NCBI GenBank assembly: GCA_044228435.1
Contig: JBGAUW010000017.1
Coordinates: 1-64,000, forward strand
DNA from: Bog-950 sp044228435
GTDB lineage: Bacteria > Bacteroidota > Bacteroidia > Chitinophagales > LD1
DNA length: 64,000 bases
Direction of reading: 5' to 3'
The notes below the pieces were generated by a model. It was not told the origin of the DNA and did not search any database. It saw nothing but the letters and a program-made list of their open reading frames with translations. Shown one piece after another: positions 19,924-29,090 of this stretch. A program made the position numbers and the translations under genes. Every line of letters starts with the position of its first letter. Positions within the stretch are counted from its first letter, which is position 1.

Positions 19924-21303
19924 ATGCACATGCAAACAGGCGGTAAAAAACTTTCACTTATCAGTTGTTACGTAGTTTTGCTGCTACTGCTTGCTATAAC
20001 TATTGCCGGTGGTAAATGGAGCCGCCACAAAGTAATTAAAAGCGATGCGGCCGGATACTATGCTTATCTGTCGTCGGCTATTGTATACCACGATTTATTA
20101 AAAGTAAAGTTCTACTGGCAGGTAGATTCACTATACGATTTTGCCGATGGCGTACATTATTACGCAGTGCAGTACCACCCCGAAACTCAAAACTTTTACT
20201 TTAAATATAACTACGGTGTAGCCTTGCTGCAGCTGCCTTTATTCCTCGCAGCACATGGCTTAACCCTGCTAACGCATCAATACCCGGCCGATGGATATAG
20301 TGCTTACTACCAGCTAAGCGTGGCATTAAGCACGGTGTTGTTTGGCCTTTTAGGGCTATTGGTATTAAGGCGCTTTTTACTTTGTTATTATACCGAACTT
20401 ACCACGGCCATTACCTTATTGCTAATTGGGCTGGGCACCAACTTTTTTGCCCAGGTAATTACACAGCCGGGCCTTAGCCACATTTACCAGTTCTTTCTGT
20501 TTGCTATTATACTTTACAGCACTAAACGTATTTACGAAACCTATAGCTGGAAACACACGCTCATATTAGGTATTAGCCTGGGGCTTACCATCATTATACG
20601 CCCCTCCGATATTTTCATCTGCATCTTTCCTCTGCTATGGCGCACCGGAGATGCAAGCTTCAGACAGCAGTTTATAACAACCCTCAAAACACACAGCTTA
20701 AAAATTACAACCGTTTTTGCACTAATACTTGTAGCCGTATTTATTCAATTAGCTTACTGGAAACTTAGCACCAACCACTGGTATATTTACACCTACAAAC
20801 GCGAGCACTTTAATTTCGATAATTGGCAAATTATAAACGGCCTTTTTAGTTATCGCAAGGGTTGGTTTTTATATACGCCGCTGGCCATTACCGGTTTTAT
20901 TGGTGCCGCCTTTATATGCCGTAGCGCCACGCTCCGCTTTTACCTGCTACCGTTTGCACTTTACTTTGCGGCAACGCTTTATGTAGTGTTTTGCTGGTGG
21001 CAGTGGTTTTATGGTGGCAGCTTTGGCTGCCGGGTGTTAATAGAATCGTTAGCGGTGCTGGCACTACCCATGGCTGCTTTTGTAAATTGGGTGCTTAGCC
21101 TAAAAACAGCAGCGCGCACCGGTATATTTATTATACTTGGTTTTTTTGTTTTGCTAAATCAGTTTCAAACTGTGCAGTATGCCAAAGGCATAATACACTG
21201 GCAAAAAATGAACCGCGAATATTACTGGCGTGTATTTGGCAAACTAAATGCTACCGAAGGCGATAAAGAATTATTGAACAATACCCAAGAATGGAAACCC
21301 TGA
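19924..21303 (+). CDS. Polytopic membrane protein, GT-C-like
   Basis: 459 residues with about ten membrane helices and the pattern of GT-C integral glycosyltransferases: an acidic/aromatic first loop (KSDAAGYYAYLSSAIVYHD), a long second loop, and a WWQWFYGGSFGCRVL segment. It follows the SGNH gene with no gap (a second Met lies two codons in) and is followed after one base by the arylsulfotransferase-like gene. A role in transferring a sugar or finishing the O-acetylated glycan is plausible. No specific family was recognised with certainty. Confidence 0.68.
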   Translation: MHMQTGGKKLSLISCYVVLLLLLAITIAGGKWSRHKVIKSDAAGYYAYLSSAIVYHDLLKVKFYWQVDSLYDFADGVHYYAVQYHPETQNFYFKYNYGVALLQLPLFLAAHGLTLLTHQYPADGYSAYYQLSVALSTVLFGLLGLLVLRRFLLCYYTELTTAITLLLIGLGTNFFAQVITQPGLSHIYQFFLFAIILYSTKRIYETYSWKHTLILGISLGLTIIIRPSDIFICIFPLLWRTGDASFRQQFITTLKTHSLKITTVFALILVAVFIQLAYWKLSTNHWYIYTYKREHFNFDNWQIINGLFSYRKGWFLYTPLAITGFIGAAFICRSATLRFYLLPFALYFAATLYVVFCWWQWFYGGSFGCRVLIESLAVLALPMAAFVNWVLSLKTAARTGIFIILGFFVLLNQFQTVQYAKGIIHWQKMNREYYWRVFGKLNATEGDKELLNNTQEWKP

Positions 21304-21304
21304 T

Positions 21305-22660
21305 ATGAAGCATGGCATGTATAAAATTCTTTTTGTGCTACTTATTGCTTTAGTTACAGCAAGCCAAAAGGCCGATGCTCAATTACTAAAGTATAAGGCC
21401 ACCATACACAATGCAAAACAAAGCAAGGGTTATTACTTTTTGTTTACCTACCGTATGCGCAAAACTGAAGGCACTACAAATGGCCAACAAATGATACTGG
21501 ATGGCACCGGCCACACCGTGTATTACCGGCTAACACCCAAGGCAAGCGATTTTAAAGCGCACCACAATGGCATGCTTTCGTTTTTTAATAACGATAAGCT
21601 TTACCTGATGGATAAAACATTGCGCATTGTAGATTCGGTGGGCTGCGTAAATGGTGTAGAAACCGACCCTCACGATTTTATAATACTGCCTAATGGCGAT
21701 TATTTACTTATTGGTACCGAGGTAAAAGAAACCGACCTAAGTACAGAGCGAATTTTTATGCAGCGCAATTTGCCCGGAAGCGCACATGCCAAAGTAAAGG
21801 CAGGCGTAGTGCAACAGTTAAGCCCCGATAAAACATTATTATATCAATGGAACGCACGCGAATATTTTAAACTGCAGGATGCCGACCAAATTTATTTAAA
21901 CGATACGGTGAACATAGATATTACCCACTTCAATTCGGTAGACATGAACCGAAAAGGAGAGTTTATCATATCTGCACGATATACCAATGAGGTTATAAAG
22001 GTTTCAAAAAAAACCAATCAATTGCTTTGGCGCCTGGGTGGCCCACACAACGATTTTAAATTCGTAAATGACTCCATTCCTTTTTTGGGCCAGCACGATG
22101 CCCGCTTTCTGCCCAATGGTAACATCACTTTATTCGATAACGGCTATGGTCGCGAAGAACTAAAGCACAACGTCCGCGCACTGGAATACAAGTTGAATGA
22201 AAAGAAGAAAGAAGCCCGCCTGGTTTGGAGCTACGCGCACCCCACCAAAATTATAAGCGAAGCAACCGGCAGTGCACAACGATTAAAAAATGGAAACACC
22301 CTGCTTAATTATGGGCGCATATCCAACAACTCGGCTAACGTAACCTTTGAAGAAGTAAACCACAAAGGCGAACCGGTAATTGAAGTTTCGTTTACCGATA
22401 CTATTGGCAGCTACCGCGCATTCCACTACAAAAAGCTGCCCTTTAAATTGCCTCAACCAAAGGTTATTAAAACAAAAGAAAGCAATACCACCTATCTGCA
22501 AGTGCAGACTGCCGCAAGTTCATTTAAATGGAATAACGGCGAAACCACGCAGCGAATTAAAGTAACACAACCGGGTAGCTATTTTGTTTATGTGCCGGTT
22601 GGCGATGGAGGCTTTATAAGTTCGGCAATAATTAAAGTAAAACAAGGCTCTTTTAAATAG
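21305..22660 (+). CDS. Arylsulfotransferase (ASST)-like secreted beta-propeller protein
   Basis: 451 residues with a signal peptide ending near TASQKADAQ. ASST-family blades are visible: DPHDFIILPNGDYLLIG, HFNSVDMNRKGEFIISAR..NEVIKV, LLWRLGG and GQHDARFLPNGNITLFDNG. The His residues in the HD pairs (PHDF, QHDARF) match the positions of sulfo-acceptor and active-site histidines in ASST relatives. A C-terminal Ig-like tail (FKWNNGETTQRIKVTQPGSYFVYV) follows. Known ASSTs move sulfate between phenolic donors and acceptors in the periplasm. Here, last in an O-acetylation operon, it may modify the same glycan, or may be only a propeller-fold relative. Confidence 0.78.
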   Translation: MKHGMYKILFVLLIALVTASQKADAQLLKYKATIHNAKQSKGYYFLFTYRMRKTEGTTNGQQMILDGTGHTVYYRLTPKASDFKAHHNGMLSFFNNDKLYLMDKTLRIVDSVGCVNGVETDPHDFIILPNGDYLLIGTEVKETDLSTERIFMQRNLPGSAHAKVKAGVVQQLSPDKTLLYQWNAREYFKLQDADQIYLNDTVNIDITHFNSVDMNRKGEFIISARYTNEVIKVSKKTNQLLWRLGGPHNDFKFVNDSIPFLGQHDARFLPNGNITLFDNGYGREELKHNVRALEYKLNEKKKEARLVWSYAHPTKIISEATGSAQRLKNGNTLLNYGRISNNSANVTFEEVNHKGEPVIEVSFTDTIGSYRAFHYKKLPFKLPQPKVIKTKESNTTYLQVQTAASSFKWNNGETTQRIKVTQPGSYFVYVPVGDGGFISSAIIKVKQGSFK

Positions 22661-22666
22661 CTACTT

Positions 22667-23395
22667 TTACTTCTTACGAAACAGGTAGTTATTTTCCGAA
22701 TCAACCACCTCTACCCTATCATCTTTGGCCAACTCTCTCGCCACCTTGCAACTTCCAAAATTTAGATTGCTGGCTGTATCGTCCATTAATATAAAGCCAC
22801 CCTTAGCAAGCAATTGAAAGGCATTTTCAAAATCATCTTTTGCCCCCTGGTAGGAATGATCGCCATCGATATAGCAAAACGAAATGCTGCCTGTAGGCGT
22901 CTTTAACCGACCAAACAAATCAGTAAGTTCCTTTTTACCCCAACAGCTAAAAAATGCATCCGAAGTAGAATGAAAAGCATACGGCAAACGCTTGGGCTGA
23001 AAAAGTTTTAGCGAGTTTATAAACCCTGCGCGAATGTAACTGGTATAATCCTGCCGTTCTATATCTGCCCTTCCGTCGATATGCGTAGGTATCTCTGGTT
23101 GCTTATAATCGTTATAGCCCTCATATATCCAGGCATCTACACAAAACAATTCATGGCTTCGGCTATACCTATTCAATAAGTGAAGTATAACGTTTGCCGA
23201 AAGGCCGGCAAAAGAACCTATTTCAAGCACAGCACCGGTATCGGGCATTTCCTTAATAGCACGTTCCATAAGCAGTATGTTGCTATCGCTTAGCATACCC
23301 TCACCCATTATGCTACACCTAAGCCGCCGTAAAAACTCATCCTCGTTTACCCGGCGCGCCTTGTCCTTACTATCATTAAATATGTTTTTCAGCAT
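22667..23395 (-). CDS. Class I SAM-dependent methyltransferase (Methyltransf_24 type)
   Basis: 242 residues. SAM motif I is VLEIGSFAGLSANVIL (about 56-71) and the acidic motif is FCYIDGDHSYQGAKDDFENAF with ILMDDT after it, the arrangement of macrocin-O-methyltransferase-like and cephalosporin-hydroxylase-like families. These act on sugars or secondary metabolites. It is convergent with the ASST-like gene (6 bp between stops), in keeping with a glycan-modifying locus. Substrate unknown. Confidence 0.8.
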   Translation of the reverse strand: MLKNIFNDSKDKARRVNEDEFLRRLRCSIMGEGMLSDSNILLMERAIKEMPDTGAVLEIGSFAGLSANVILHLLNRYSRSHELFCVDAWIYEGYNDYKQPEIPTHIDGRADIERQDYTSYIRAGFINSLKLFQPKRLPYAFHSTSDAFFSCWGKKELTDLFGRLKTPTGSISFCYIDGDHSYQGAKDDFENAFQLLAKGGFILMDDTASNLNFGSCKVARELAKDDRVEVVDSENNYLFRKK

Positions 23396-23481
23396 AAGCT
23401 ATTACCGCTTTAGGTGTTTCCGTTCTTCCTTCATTAATATCATTTCATTAAAGGCCTATTAAGTAATCGCTTTATCGCTAT

Positions 23482-24645
23482 TTATTGGTGCAAATGAAAT
23501 AAGTCGGGTTCATAGCTGCTTTTTTCGCGCACATCATCCGGCACTTGCATACAGGTATAGGGCGAAAGCGCATCCACTTCTTTGCGGTTATATAAATCGC
23601 CTAACCAATCATACTCGGCATTTACATGGGTGGTAAGGCCGTTTAACCGTGCCGCTACATCGGTTTCGCTCATATTCCATTCCAGCGCTAAGCGCGCCGC
23701 CGATGGTTCCATAAAAGTAATATACAACAACTCCGCTAACGCATGGTCTTGCTTTCGGCCAAAGTCAATTTCGCCCTGTAAGTTACTTCGGTATTGGTTC
23801 AATAAGCTTTGGTAGCTGGTTACCCAACTGCCAAATTCCTGCTCGGTTAAATAACCGGGCAAATTGTTGCCTGTAGTATATAAAGGCTGCACTGCAATTT
23901 CGTGGCACCACATACATTTGCCCGGCTTGCCCGCCTCGCTGGTGCTGGCATCCAGTAAGTTACCCTGCGTATTATAAATAGCATAGCGCAATTGTCCATT
24001 TGGCATTATAGCCCAGCACTCGTGCACCTGTGCTTCAAAGTTATTTGCTTCAATACTGCCCGTTCCATCATCGGCTATAAAAGCCATATCGGTAGCCGCT
24101 GCCACCGGCGAAAAAGTAATCAGCCTTTCGTGTGATGAAACAGCGGAAGTTTTAACGGCAAACTGAAAGGGAGTATCTTTTACATACCGGCTTTTAAAAT
24201 CGCTATAAGTGCGCTGCGGATTGGTAAGCGCATAATAGTGATAGGGGCTATAAAGCGTATAAAGCACAAACCGGCCAATATCTATCCCCCCTGTTTGTTT
24301 GTATTCGGCTGTGTTTTTAAGCTCACTAATTAAAATAGCCAGGTGCGCTTTGGCATCGCTGGAAAAACCTGCATTATAAAGTTTCAGCAATACCCTATCG
24401 CCTGTATTATGCTCAACCGTTAAGGCCAAAGCTCCTTTGGGCATTTCGGCGCCCATATAGCTTAGCGACCACAGCAGCCCGGTTTCAATATTGCTATAAG
24501 GTTCGTTGGCAAAGCCTTTGTTCCAGCGTAGTTGCAGTGTCAACTCCTCATCGCTCAACTGCTTTTCTTTTTTACAGGCATGCAACAGCAGCAGCGTACT
24601 CAAAAAAATAAAAAAAGAGTAAGAGAGGTAGGTGTTCCTTTTCAT
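23482..24645 (-). CDS. Lipoprotein with a single CXXCH haem-like motif
   Basis: 387 residues from the Met at 24645. This start is preferred over 24684 because it gives a proper lipoprotein signal (MKRNTYLSYSFFIFLSTLLLLHAC). The body has no domain I recognise. A CMWCH motif at residues 244-248 fits a covalent c-type haem site, and nearby HECWAIMPNG may hold a distal ligand. The single motif and absence of other cytochrome features keep the haem proposal tentative. It stands alone, with the degenerate FkbM remnant upstream. Confidence 0.65.
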   Translation of the reverse strand: MKRNTYLSYSFFIFLSTLLLLHACKKEKQLSDEELTLQLRWNKGFANEPYSNIETGLLWSLSYMGAEMPKGALALTVEHNTGDRVLLKLYNAGFSSDAKAHLAILISELKNTAEYKQTGGIDIGRFVLYTLYSPYHYYALTNPQRTYSDFKSRYVKDTPFQFAVKTSAVSSHERLITFSPVAAATDMAFIADDGTGSIEANNFEAQVHECWAIMPNGQLRYAIYNTQGNLLDASTSEAGKPGKCMWCHEIAVQPLYTTGNNLPGYLTEQEFGSWVTSYQSLLNQYRSNLQGEIDFGRKQDHALAELLYITFMEPSAARLALEWNMSETDVAARLNGLTTHVNAEYDWLGDLYNRKEVDALSPYTCMQVPDDVREKSSYEPDLFHLHQ

Positions 24646-24716
24646 GCCCGACCCGAGATTACTGAAAATTGAGGGATTGTTCAATTTCCATTGCTATTAA
24701 AACGCATTTACACCCT

Positions 24717-24988
24717 ATGCACCGTAATATTACCTTAGCAGCTGCACCCATGGCCCTTAAAAGTTACATACGCAAAACCCTAAACCTGCTCAGGCTGGAT
24801 TTAACCCCTAACCTTAAATACGACAAGTGCTTAAGCCCGAAGCCGTATTTGATTTTATAGTCACCCACTTACAAATGAAGATATCCTTATTGGATTCGTT
24901 CATTAATAAACAGGATTCACTTGCCCGTAAGGCCTTTACAGAAATTTTTTATGCTAACAGAGAATATTATTTTGTGGCGCATGCTTAA
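24717..24988 (+). pseudogene. Remnant of an FkbM-type methyltransferase with internal deletion and frameshift
   Basis: The first frame reads SYIRKTLNLLRLDLTPNLKYD, the usual N-terminus of FkbM methyltransferases in this phylum, and soon meets a stop (TAG, about 24860). A shifted frame just after the junction continues LKPEAVFDFIVTHL...ISLLDSFINK, then FTEIFYANREYYFVAHA and a stop at 24988, which looks like the C-terminus of the same family. The SAM-binding core of about 180 residues is missing. The join near 24825-24835 is therefore an internal deletion plus frameshift. Identification rests on memory of the family ends and needs an alignment. Confidence 0.55.
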
Positions 24989-25010
24989 TTGCTAAACGCA
25001 AAACAACCAC

Positions 25011-26129
25011 TTGAGCCCCCGGCCTAACTTTTTTTCGTTCCCCCAAAGCAACCCAAACCGGAATATTGGGTTAGACTTTTTGCGGGCCATTACTCTATTG
25101 ATGATAGTTGTAGCTCATTGCTTCAATTTTTTTCAGTACAGCTATCCCGGTATTTTTCATTGGTTTTTCCTTTTCCGCGATTCCATTGAAATATTTTTTG
25201 TGCTTAGCGGATTTCTTATTGGCAACATTCTCTTTAAACTTCATCAGCACGAGGGCCGCATTAATTTTCCTTTTCTAAAAGAGTTTTTTAAACGCCGCTG
25301 GTTTAAAACCATACCTGCTTACTACCTGGTGGTGGTGCTGCATTTAATTATTGGCTACACTTTATGGGCTGGCCTACTGGATGGATTTAACTTTCGTTTC
25401 TTTACGTTCACTCAAAACCTCACTCAATCAGCTTTTTACTTCTTTCCCGTCTCTTATAGCCTGGCCATAGAAGAATGGTTCTACCTGCTGTTGCCAGCCT
25501 CCTTATTGTTATTGCAATGGATTATTCCTTCAGCTGCGTTCGGTAGAAACTTATTGACTGTCTCCCTGTTTTTTATAGTAGCATTTACCGCTATACGTTG
25601 CTACCTGTTTTTCACTCAACTTCCGCAGCTACATTGGGATACACAAGTGCGCAAGGCTTTATTAATACGGTTAGATGTAAGTATGTACGGAGTATTGGCA
25701 TCCTGGGTTTTTAATGCTTTCAAAAAGCAATTTCTCAAATACCAACATCCTGCTTTTATTGCTGGTTGCCTGCTATTGGTGTTATCTCATTACATACGTT
25801 ACTACCATCCGCAATCGCTATTTAGTTATGGCTTATACTTTACAGTAGTTCCGTTTGCATTCTCGCTATGGCTGCCTTTATTATATCAGTTAAAAATTAA
25901 AGAAGGATTTTTACGGCGCACTATTACTTACATCAGCCTTACCTCCTATTCCTATTATCTGCTGCATCTTTCGCCAATACTTTTTTTAATGATGCACTTT
26001 TGGCCGGCCCAAACAGTTGCTGAGTCATTTTTAGAAGTCGGTGTTTTTCTTTGCATCTCCTTCATCTGCTCGCATGTGTTATACACCTGCGTCGAAAAAC
26101 CCATCATGGACCTGCGGGAGAGAGTATAG
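25011..26129 (+). CDS. Acyltransferase 3 family membrane protein
   Basis: 372 residues and about ten membrane helices. The motif GLDFLRAITLLMIVVAHC (with the conserved R near the start and the H of AHC), then FRDSIEIFFVLSGFLIG and YSLAIEEWFYLLLP, are diagnostic for the OafA/NodX acyltransferase family. Members O-acylate exported sugars. The start is TTG at 25011: an in-frame TAA lies 15 nt before it and the first ATG comes too late to keep the catalytic helix. Convergent with the GT87-like gene (1 bp between the stops). Confidence 0.88.
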   Translation: MSPRPNFFSFPQSNPNRNIGLDFLRAITLLMIVVAHCFNFFQYSYPGIFHWFFLFRDSIEIFFVLSGFLIGNILFKLHQHEGRINFPFLKEFFKRRWFKTIPAYYLVVVLHLIIGYTLWAGLLDGFNFRFFTFTQNLTQSAFYFFPVSYSLAIEEWFYLLLPASLLLLQWIIPSAAFGRNLLTVSLFFIVAFTAIRCYLFFTQLPQLHWDTQVRKALLIRLDVSMYGVLASWVFNAFKKQFLKYQHPAFIAGCLLLVLSHYIRYYHPQSLFSYGLYFTVVPFAFSLWLPLLYQLKIKEGFLRRTITYISLTSYSYYLLHLSPILFLMMHFWPAQTVAESFLEVGVFLCISFICSHVLYTCVEKPIMDLRERV

Positions 26130-26130
26130 T

Positions 26131-27696
26131 TTATTGTTGCTTTATACTCACCCTTTTAAGCGTATAAAATCCAACTCCACGGCCAGCATCACTCAGGTAT
26201 AAAATTTCGTTGTTAGCAGCATTTAATAAGGGCTTTAGTTTTCTGCCGCCATTGTATGTTAGCCGGTGCCGATTGAAGTAAACTTCATTATCTATCAGTT
26301 CTAAACGGCTATCAGCAACCAGGGTATCAGTAAAGGTTATGCATTCTTCTGTTATGCCTGTAGGGGTTATATAGCTAAGCTTTAATGAGTCTGCCACCTG
26401 TTCGTAATTAAACAGCAACAAATTATCTTGGCTAGCCAATACATTATCAAACAATCGTTGCTTAGCAAGGCTGTTTTTTTGAGCACCATAAACCACTGCG
26501 CTTGTTATTATAAACAATACGGGCAACACCAACAGCTTTTTATCGTACTGCGCCAGTAACCATATTGCCAGTAATAATAGCACCCATAAGCGCGCAAACT
26601 TAAACAGCAGGTAACCACCGGCTGGCAGTAAGGGCGAAAAAGTAACACCTGCAAGCAAGGCTAAAACCACGTAGCCATACTTTTGTTCGCTAAACGCTAT
26701 CAGCAAAGGTATAAGCAATAGCAAACCATATACCGAGCCATAACCGCTGACAAGCACGCCCAAAAACAAAGTTAGGGCAAATCGTTGCCAGCGGTATGTG
26801 GCCTTATAAACTATCCTTGCAAAAGCTAGCGAAAACAACAAAGTAAAAAGCGCGTTCAACGCTTTAAAAAGCACCGGGTTAAACAAAGTAGTGCCGGTAT
26901 TCAGCAAAGGGTCGTAAACAAATAATTGCCTAAGTAATACGGTCATGCTCTGATAGGCCGTAGCCCAGGGGTCATTTATTTCGCCGCTCATCAGGCGTGG
27001 CAATATTTGGGTGTAATAATCTAAAGTAAAGGCGTTATGCGTTACCACATAAGGCCCCAAAATTAAGGCCACTACAATTGCTATGGTGCGTAGCATCACA
27101 TTGTAGTTTTTATTCAATAACAGATAAAGCAGCACCACCGCCGGAAAAATTTTCAATGCAATAGCTACACCAAAGCAAAAAGCGGCAGGTGCCTTCCGAT
27201 TCTGCTCTGTAAACAAAAAACCTTGCATAAGCAATGCAAGCAATAGCAAATACAATTGCCCTTGCGCCATATTACTTTTTAGCGGCAGTAAAAATACCAG
27301 CGGCAGCAATACCAACCAAACCGTTTTAAGCTGTAAATGCTTAAGCAGGCTTAATAGTGAATAGCAAAACAAACCTAGCGACAGCAGGTTGAATAAAACT
27401 TTAGCTAAACCTATGGGTAAACAGGCAAAGGGAGTAAACAACCACGCCGTAATTGGAGGAACCGGTGTAAAGTTGCCAAAGAAAAAGCCGCTATAATGCT
27501 TTCGTATTTCGAGGTTAAACAGGTAGGGTTCGTAAACAAACTTATCAAACTGCCCGTGGTTAAGAAACCAGCCGCCGTAGTAATAATTTATAAAATCGCC
27601 AACGTTACCTGTGCTGGCTATATATATAAGCAACAAGCCCAACGCAAAGGTTAAGCCAACCGATACAGCTATACTATTTTCTTTTAGCCACTTCAA
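26131..27696 (-). CDS. GT87/DUF2029-type membrane glycosyltransferase
   Basis: 521 residues. About ten helices of the GT-C/DUF2029 kind: YYYGGWFLNHGQFDKFVYEP in the first loop, FGNFTPVPPITAWLFTPFACLP, and AFCFGVAIALKIFPAVVLLYLLL. Relatives are polyprenol-phosphate-mannose- or arabinose-dependent glycosyltransferases. A soluble roughly 100-residue C-terminal domain follows (LLFNYEQVADSLKLSYITPTG). It is the last gene of the five-gene minus-strand operon and overlaps the preceding radical SAM gene by 4 bp (ATGA). It would add a sugar on the outer face of the membrane to the product of the upstream genes. Confidence 0.75.
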   Translation of the reverse strand: MKWLKENSIAVSVGLTFALGLLLIYIASTGNVGDFINYYYGGWFLNHGQFDKFVYEPYLFNLEIRKHYSGFFFGNFTPVPPITAWLFTPFACLPIGLAKVLFNLLSLGLFCYSLLSLLKHLQLKTVWLVLLPLVFLLPLKSNMAQGQLYLLLLALLMQGFLFTEQNRKAPAAFCFGVAIALKIFPAVVLLYLLLNKNYNVMLRTIAIVVALILGPYVVTHNAFTLDYYTQILPRLMSGEINDPWATAYQSMTVLLRQLFVYDPLLNTGTTLFNPVLFKALNALFTLLFSLAFARIVYKATYRWQRFALTLFLGVLVSGYGSVYGLLLLIPLLIAFSEQKYGYVVLALLAGVTFSPLLPAGGYLLFKFARLWVLLLLAIWLLAQYDKKLLVLPVLFIITSAVVYGAQKNSLAKQRLFDNVLASQDNLLLFNYEQVADSLKLSYITPTGITEECITFTDTLVADSRLELIDNEVYFNRHRLTYNGGRKLKPLLNAANNEILYLSDAGRGVGFYTLKRVSIKQQ

Positions 27697-29090
27697 TTGC
27701 TAAACCGTTTATGCCATTGCATGCCCGCTTGCGCAACCATTGCCTTTGCCTTAAGCACCGGTATGCGTTTATAGTTACTGGCCTCTAATTGCTTTTGTAT
27801 AGCTACCTCGTTATATATCCAGCGTATGGCATAGTCGTAATATTTACGCGGGTAGGTGCGCTTAAAATCAATTTGTCGGTCGGTAGAACTCTCCCAGGGT
27901 AATGGCGCTACAAAGCGTTCTTCAATTTCGCTGTAAAGGGGTGTGCCTTTTATAGGATAGGCCACCGTAAGTGTATACAAATCGGGGTTACTTACTTTAA
28001 GGTGGTGCAAGGTATCGGCAATATCTGTTTCCGTTTCGCCGGGGTAACCCAGCATAATAAAGGTACCGGCCTGTATACCTTCGCGCTTGGCCAGTTGAAT
28101 CATCTGCTGCACCTGTTCAATTTTTACGCGCCGGCTCATTGCGTCTATTATTTTCTGCGAACCGCTCTCCGCCCCTATCCACACCCGGTAGCATCCGCTT
28201 TGCTTTAGCAGTTTCACAATGGCTTCATTCATCCTGTCGGCACGTGTAATAATCTCGTATGAAATTTCCAACCCTGCTTTTTTCACTTCTTCGGCAAACT
28301 CTCGCAGCCAGGGGTAGTTAATAGTAAACACATCATCTACTACCCAAACCCTGTCGAACGTATAATTTTGCTGTAGCCACTGCATTTCTTCTACCACCTT
28401 TTTGGGGCTACGGCGGCGGTAGGTTTGCCCGTATACAGCGCGGCTGCACCAACGGCAATCGTAAGGGCAGCCCCGCATGGTACTTAGCGAAACTACACTA
28501 TGCCCGTGTGCCTGTTTCCATGCATCAAAGTATTTTTGTAAGTCTATTTTTTTGCGGGCGGGCGGTGGCAGCTGGTCCAAATCCTTTATCAGCTCGCGCT
28601 CCTCATTCACCACTACCACGCCGTCTTTGTTCTTCCAGGCTATTCCTTTTACCTGTTCAAAATTGGTTGTGTTTTGCTCAATGGCCTTCAATAATTCCAC
28701 CATTGTCTCCTCTCCCTCTCCCACTACAATAAAATCGGCGCCGTATTTCAAAAAATTATCGCGGTGGTGTCTCACCTCTGGCCCACCCAATACAATTTTA
28801 GTGGGCAAGCCCGAACCCTTAATAAACTCCATCAGGCGCAAAACGTTCAACCGCGTCATCAGGTTAGTATAAATGCCTATTACATCGGGCTTATAATCCA
28901 GTATATAATCCTTTAGCTTCTCAAAATCAGAAAAGGTAGAGTCGAACACTTCGTTGGTATAACCCTGTTGCTCCAGGTAAGCCGATATATACAATATACC
29001 CAACGGCGGGTAGGGTTTCATTATCTCCCGCTCTTTAGGGTCTTCGGTTAAAAAATAAGCGTGTGTAAGCAATACCTTCATAGGGTTCAT
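27693..29090 (-). CDS. B12-binding-domain radical SAM protein (second of the operon)
   Basis: 465 residues. N-terminal B12-type Rossmann domain (KVLLTHAYFL, KPYPPLGILYISAYLEQQGY, LGGPEVRHHRDNFLKYGADF). The cluster ligands are C208, C212 and C215 in MRGCPYDCRWC. Later family blocks are VWIGAESGSQKIIDAMSR and GTFIMLGYPGETE. Such proteins methylate carbon or rebuild rings. It is about as long as, and clearly related to, the radical SAM protein at 29865-31334, so the operon carries a duplicated pair. ATGA overlaps with both neighbours imply one transcript. Confidence 0.86.
   Translation of the reverse strand: MNPMKVLLTHAYFLTEDPKEREIMKPYPPLGILYISAYLEQQGYTNEVFDSTFSDFEKLKDYILDYKPDVIGIYTNLMTRLNVLRLMEFIKGSGLPTKIVLGGPEVRHHRDNFLKYGADFIVVGEGEETMVELLKAIEQNTTNFEQVKGIAWKNKDGVVVVNEERELIKDLDQLPPPARKKIDLQKYFDAWKQAHGHSVVSLSTMRGCPYDCRWCSRAVYGQTYRRRSPKKVVEEMQWLQQNYTFDRVWVVDDVFTINYPWLREFAEEVKKAGLEISYEIITRADRMNEAIVKLLKQSGCYRVWIGAESGSQKIIDAMSRRVKIEQVQQMIQLAKREGIQAGTFIMLGYPGETETDIADTLHHLKVSNPDLYTLTVAYPIKGTPLYSEIEERFVAPLPWESSTDRQIDFKRTYPRKYYDYAIRWIYNEVAIQKQLEASNYKRIPVLKAKAMVAQAGMQWHKRFSN

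Noticed and set aside
24669..24860. Stand-alone 63-residue gene
   Set aside because: Its first half is the FkbM-like N-terminus and its last residues lie past a frameshift, so it is part of the pseudogene.
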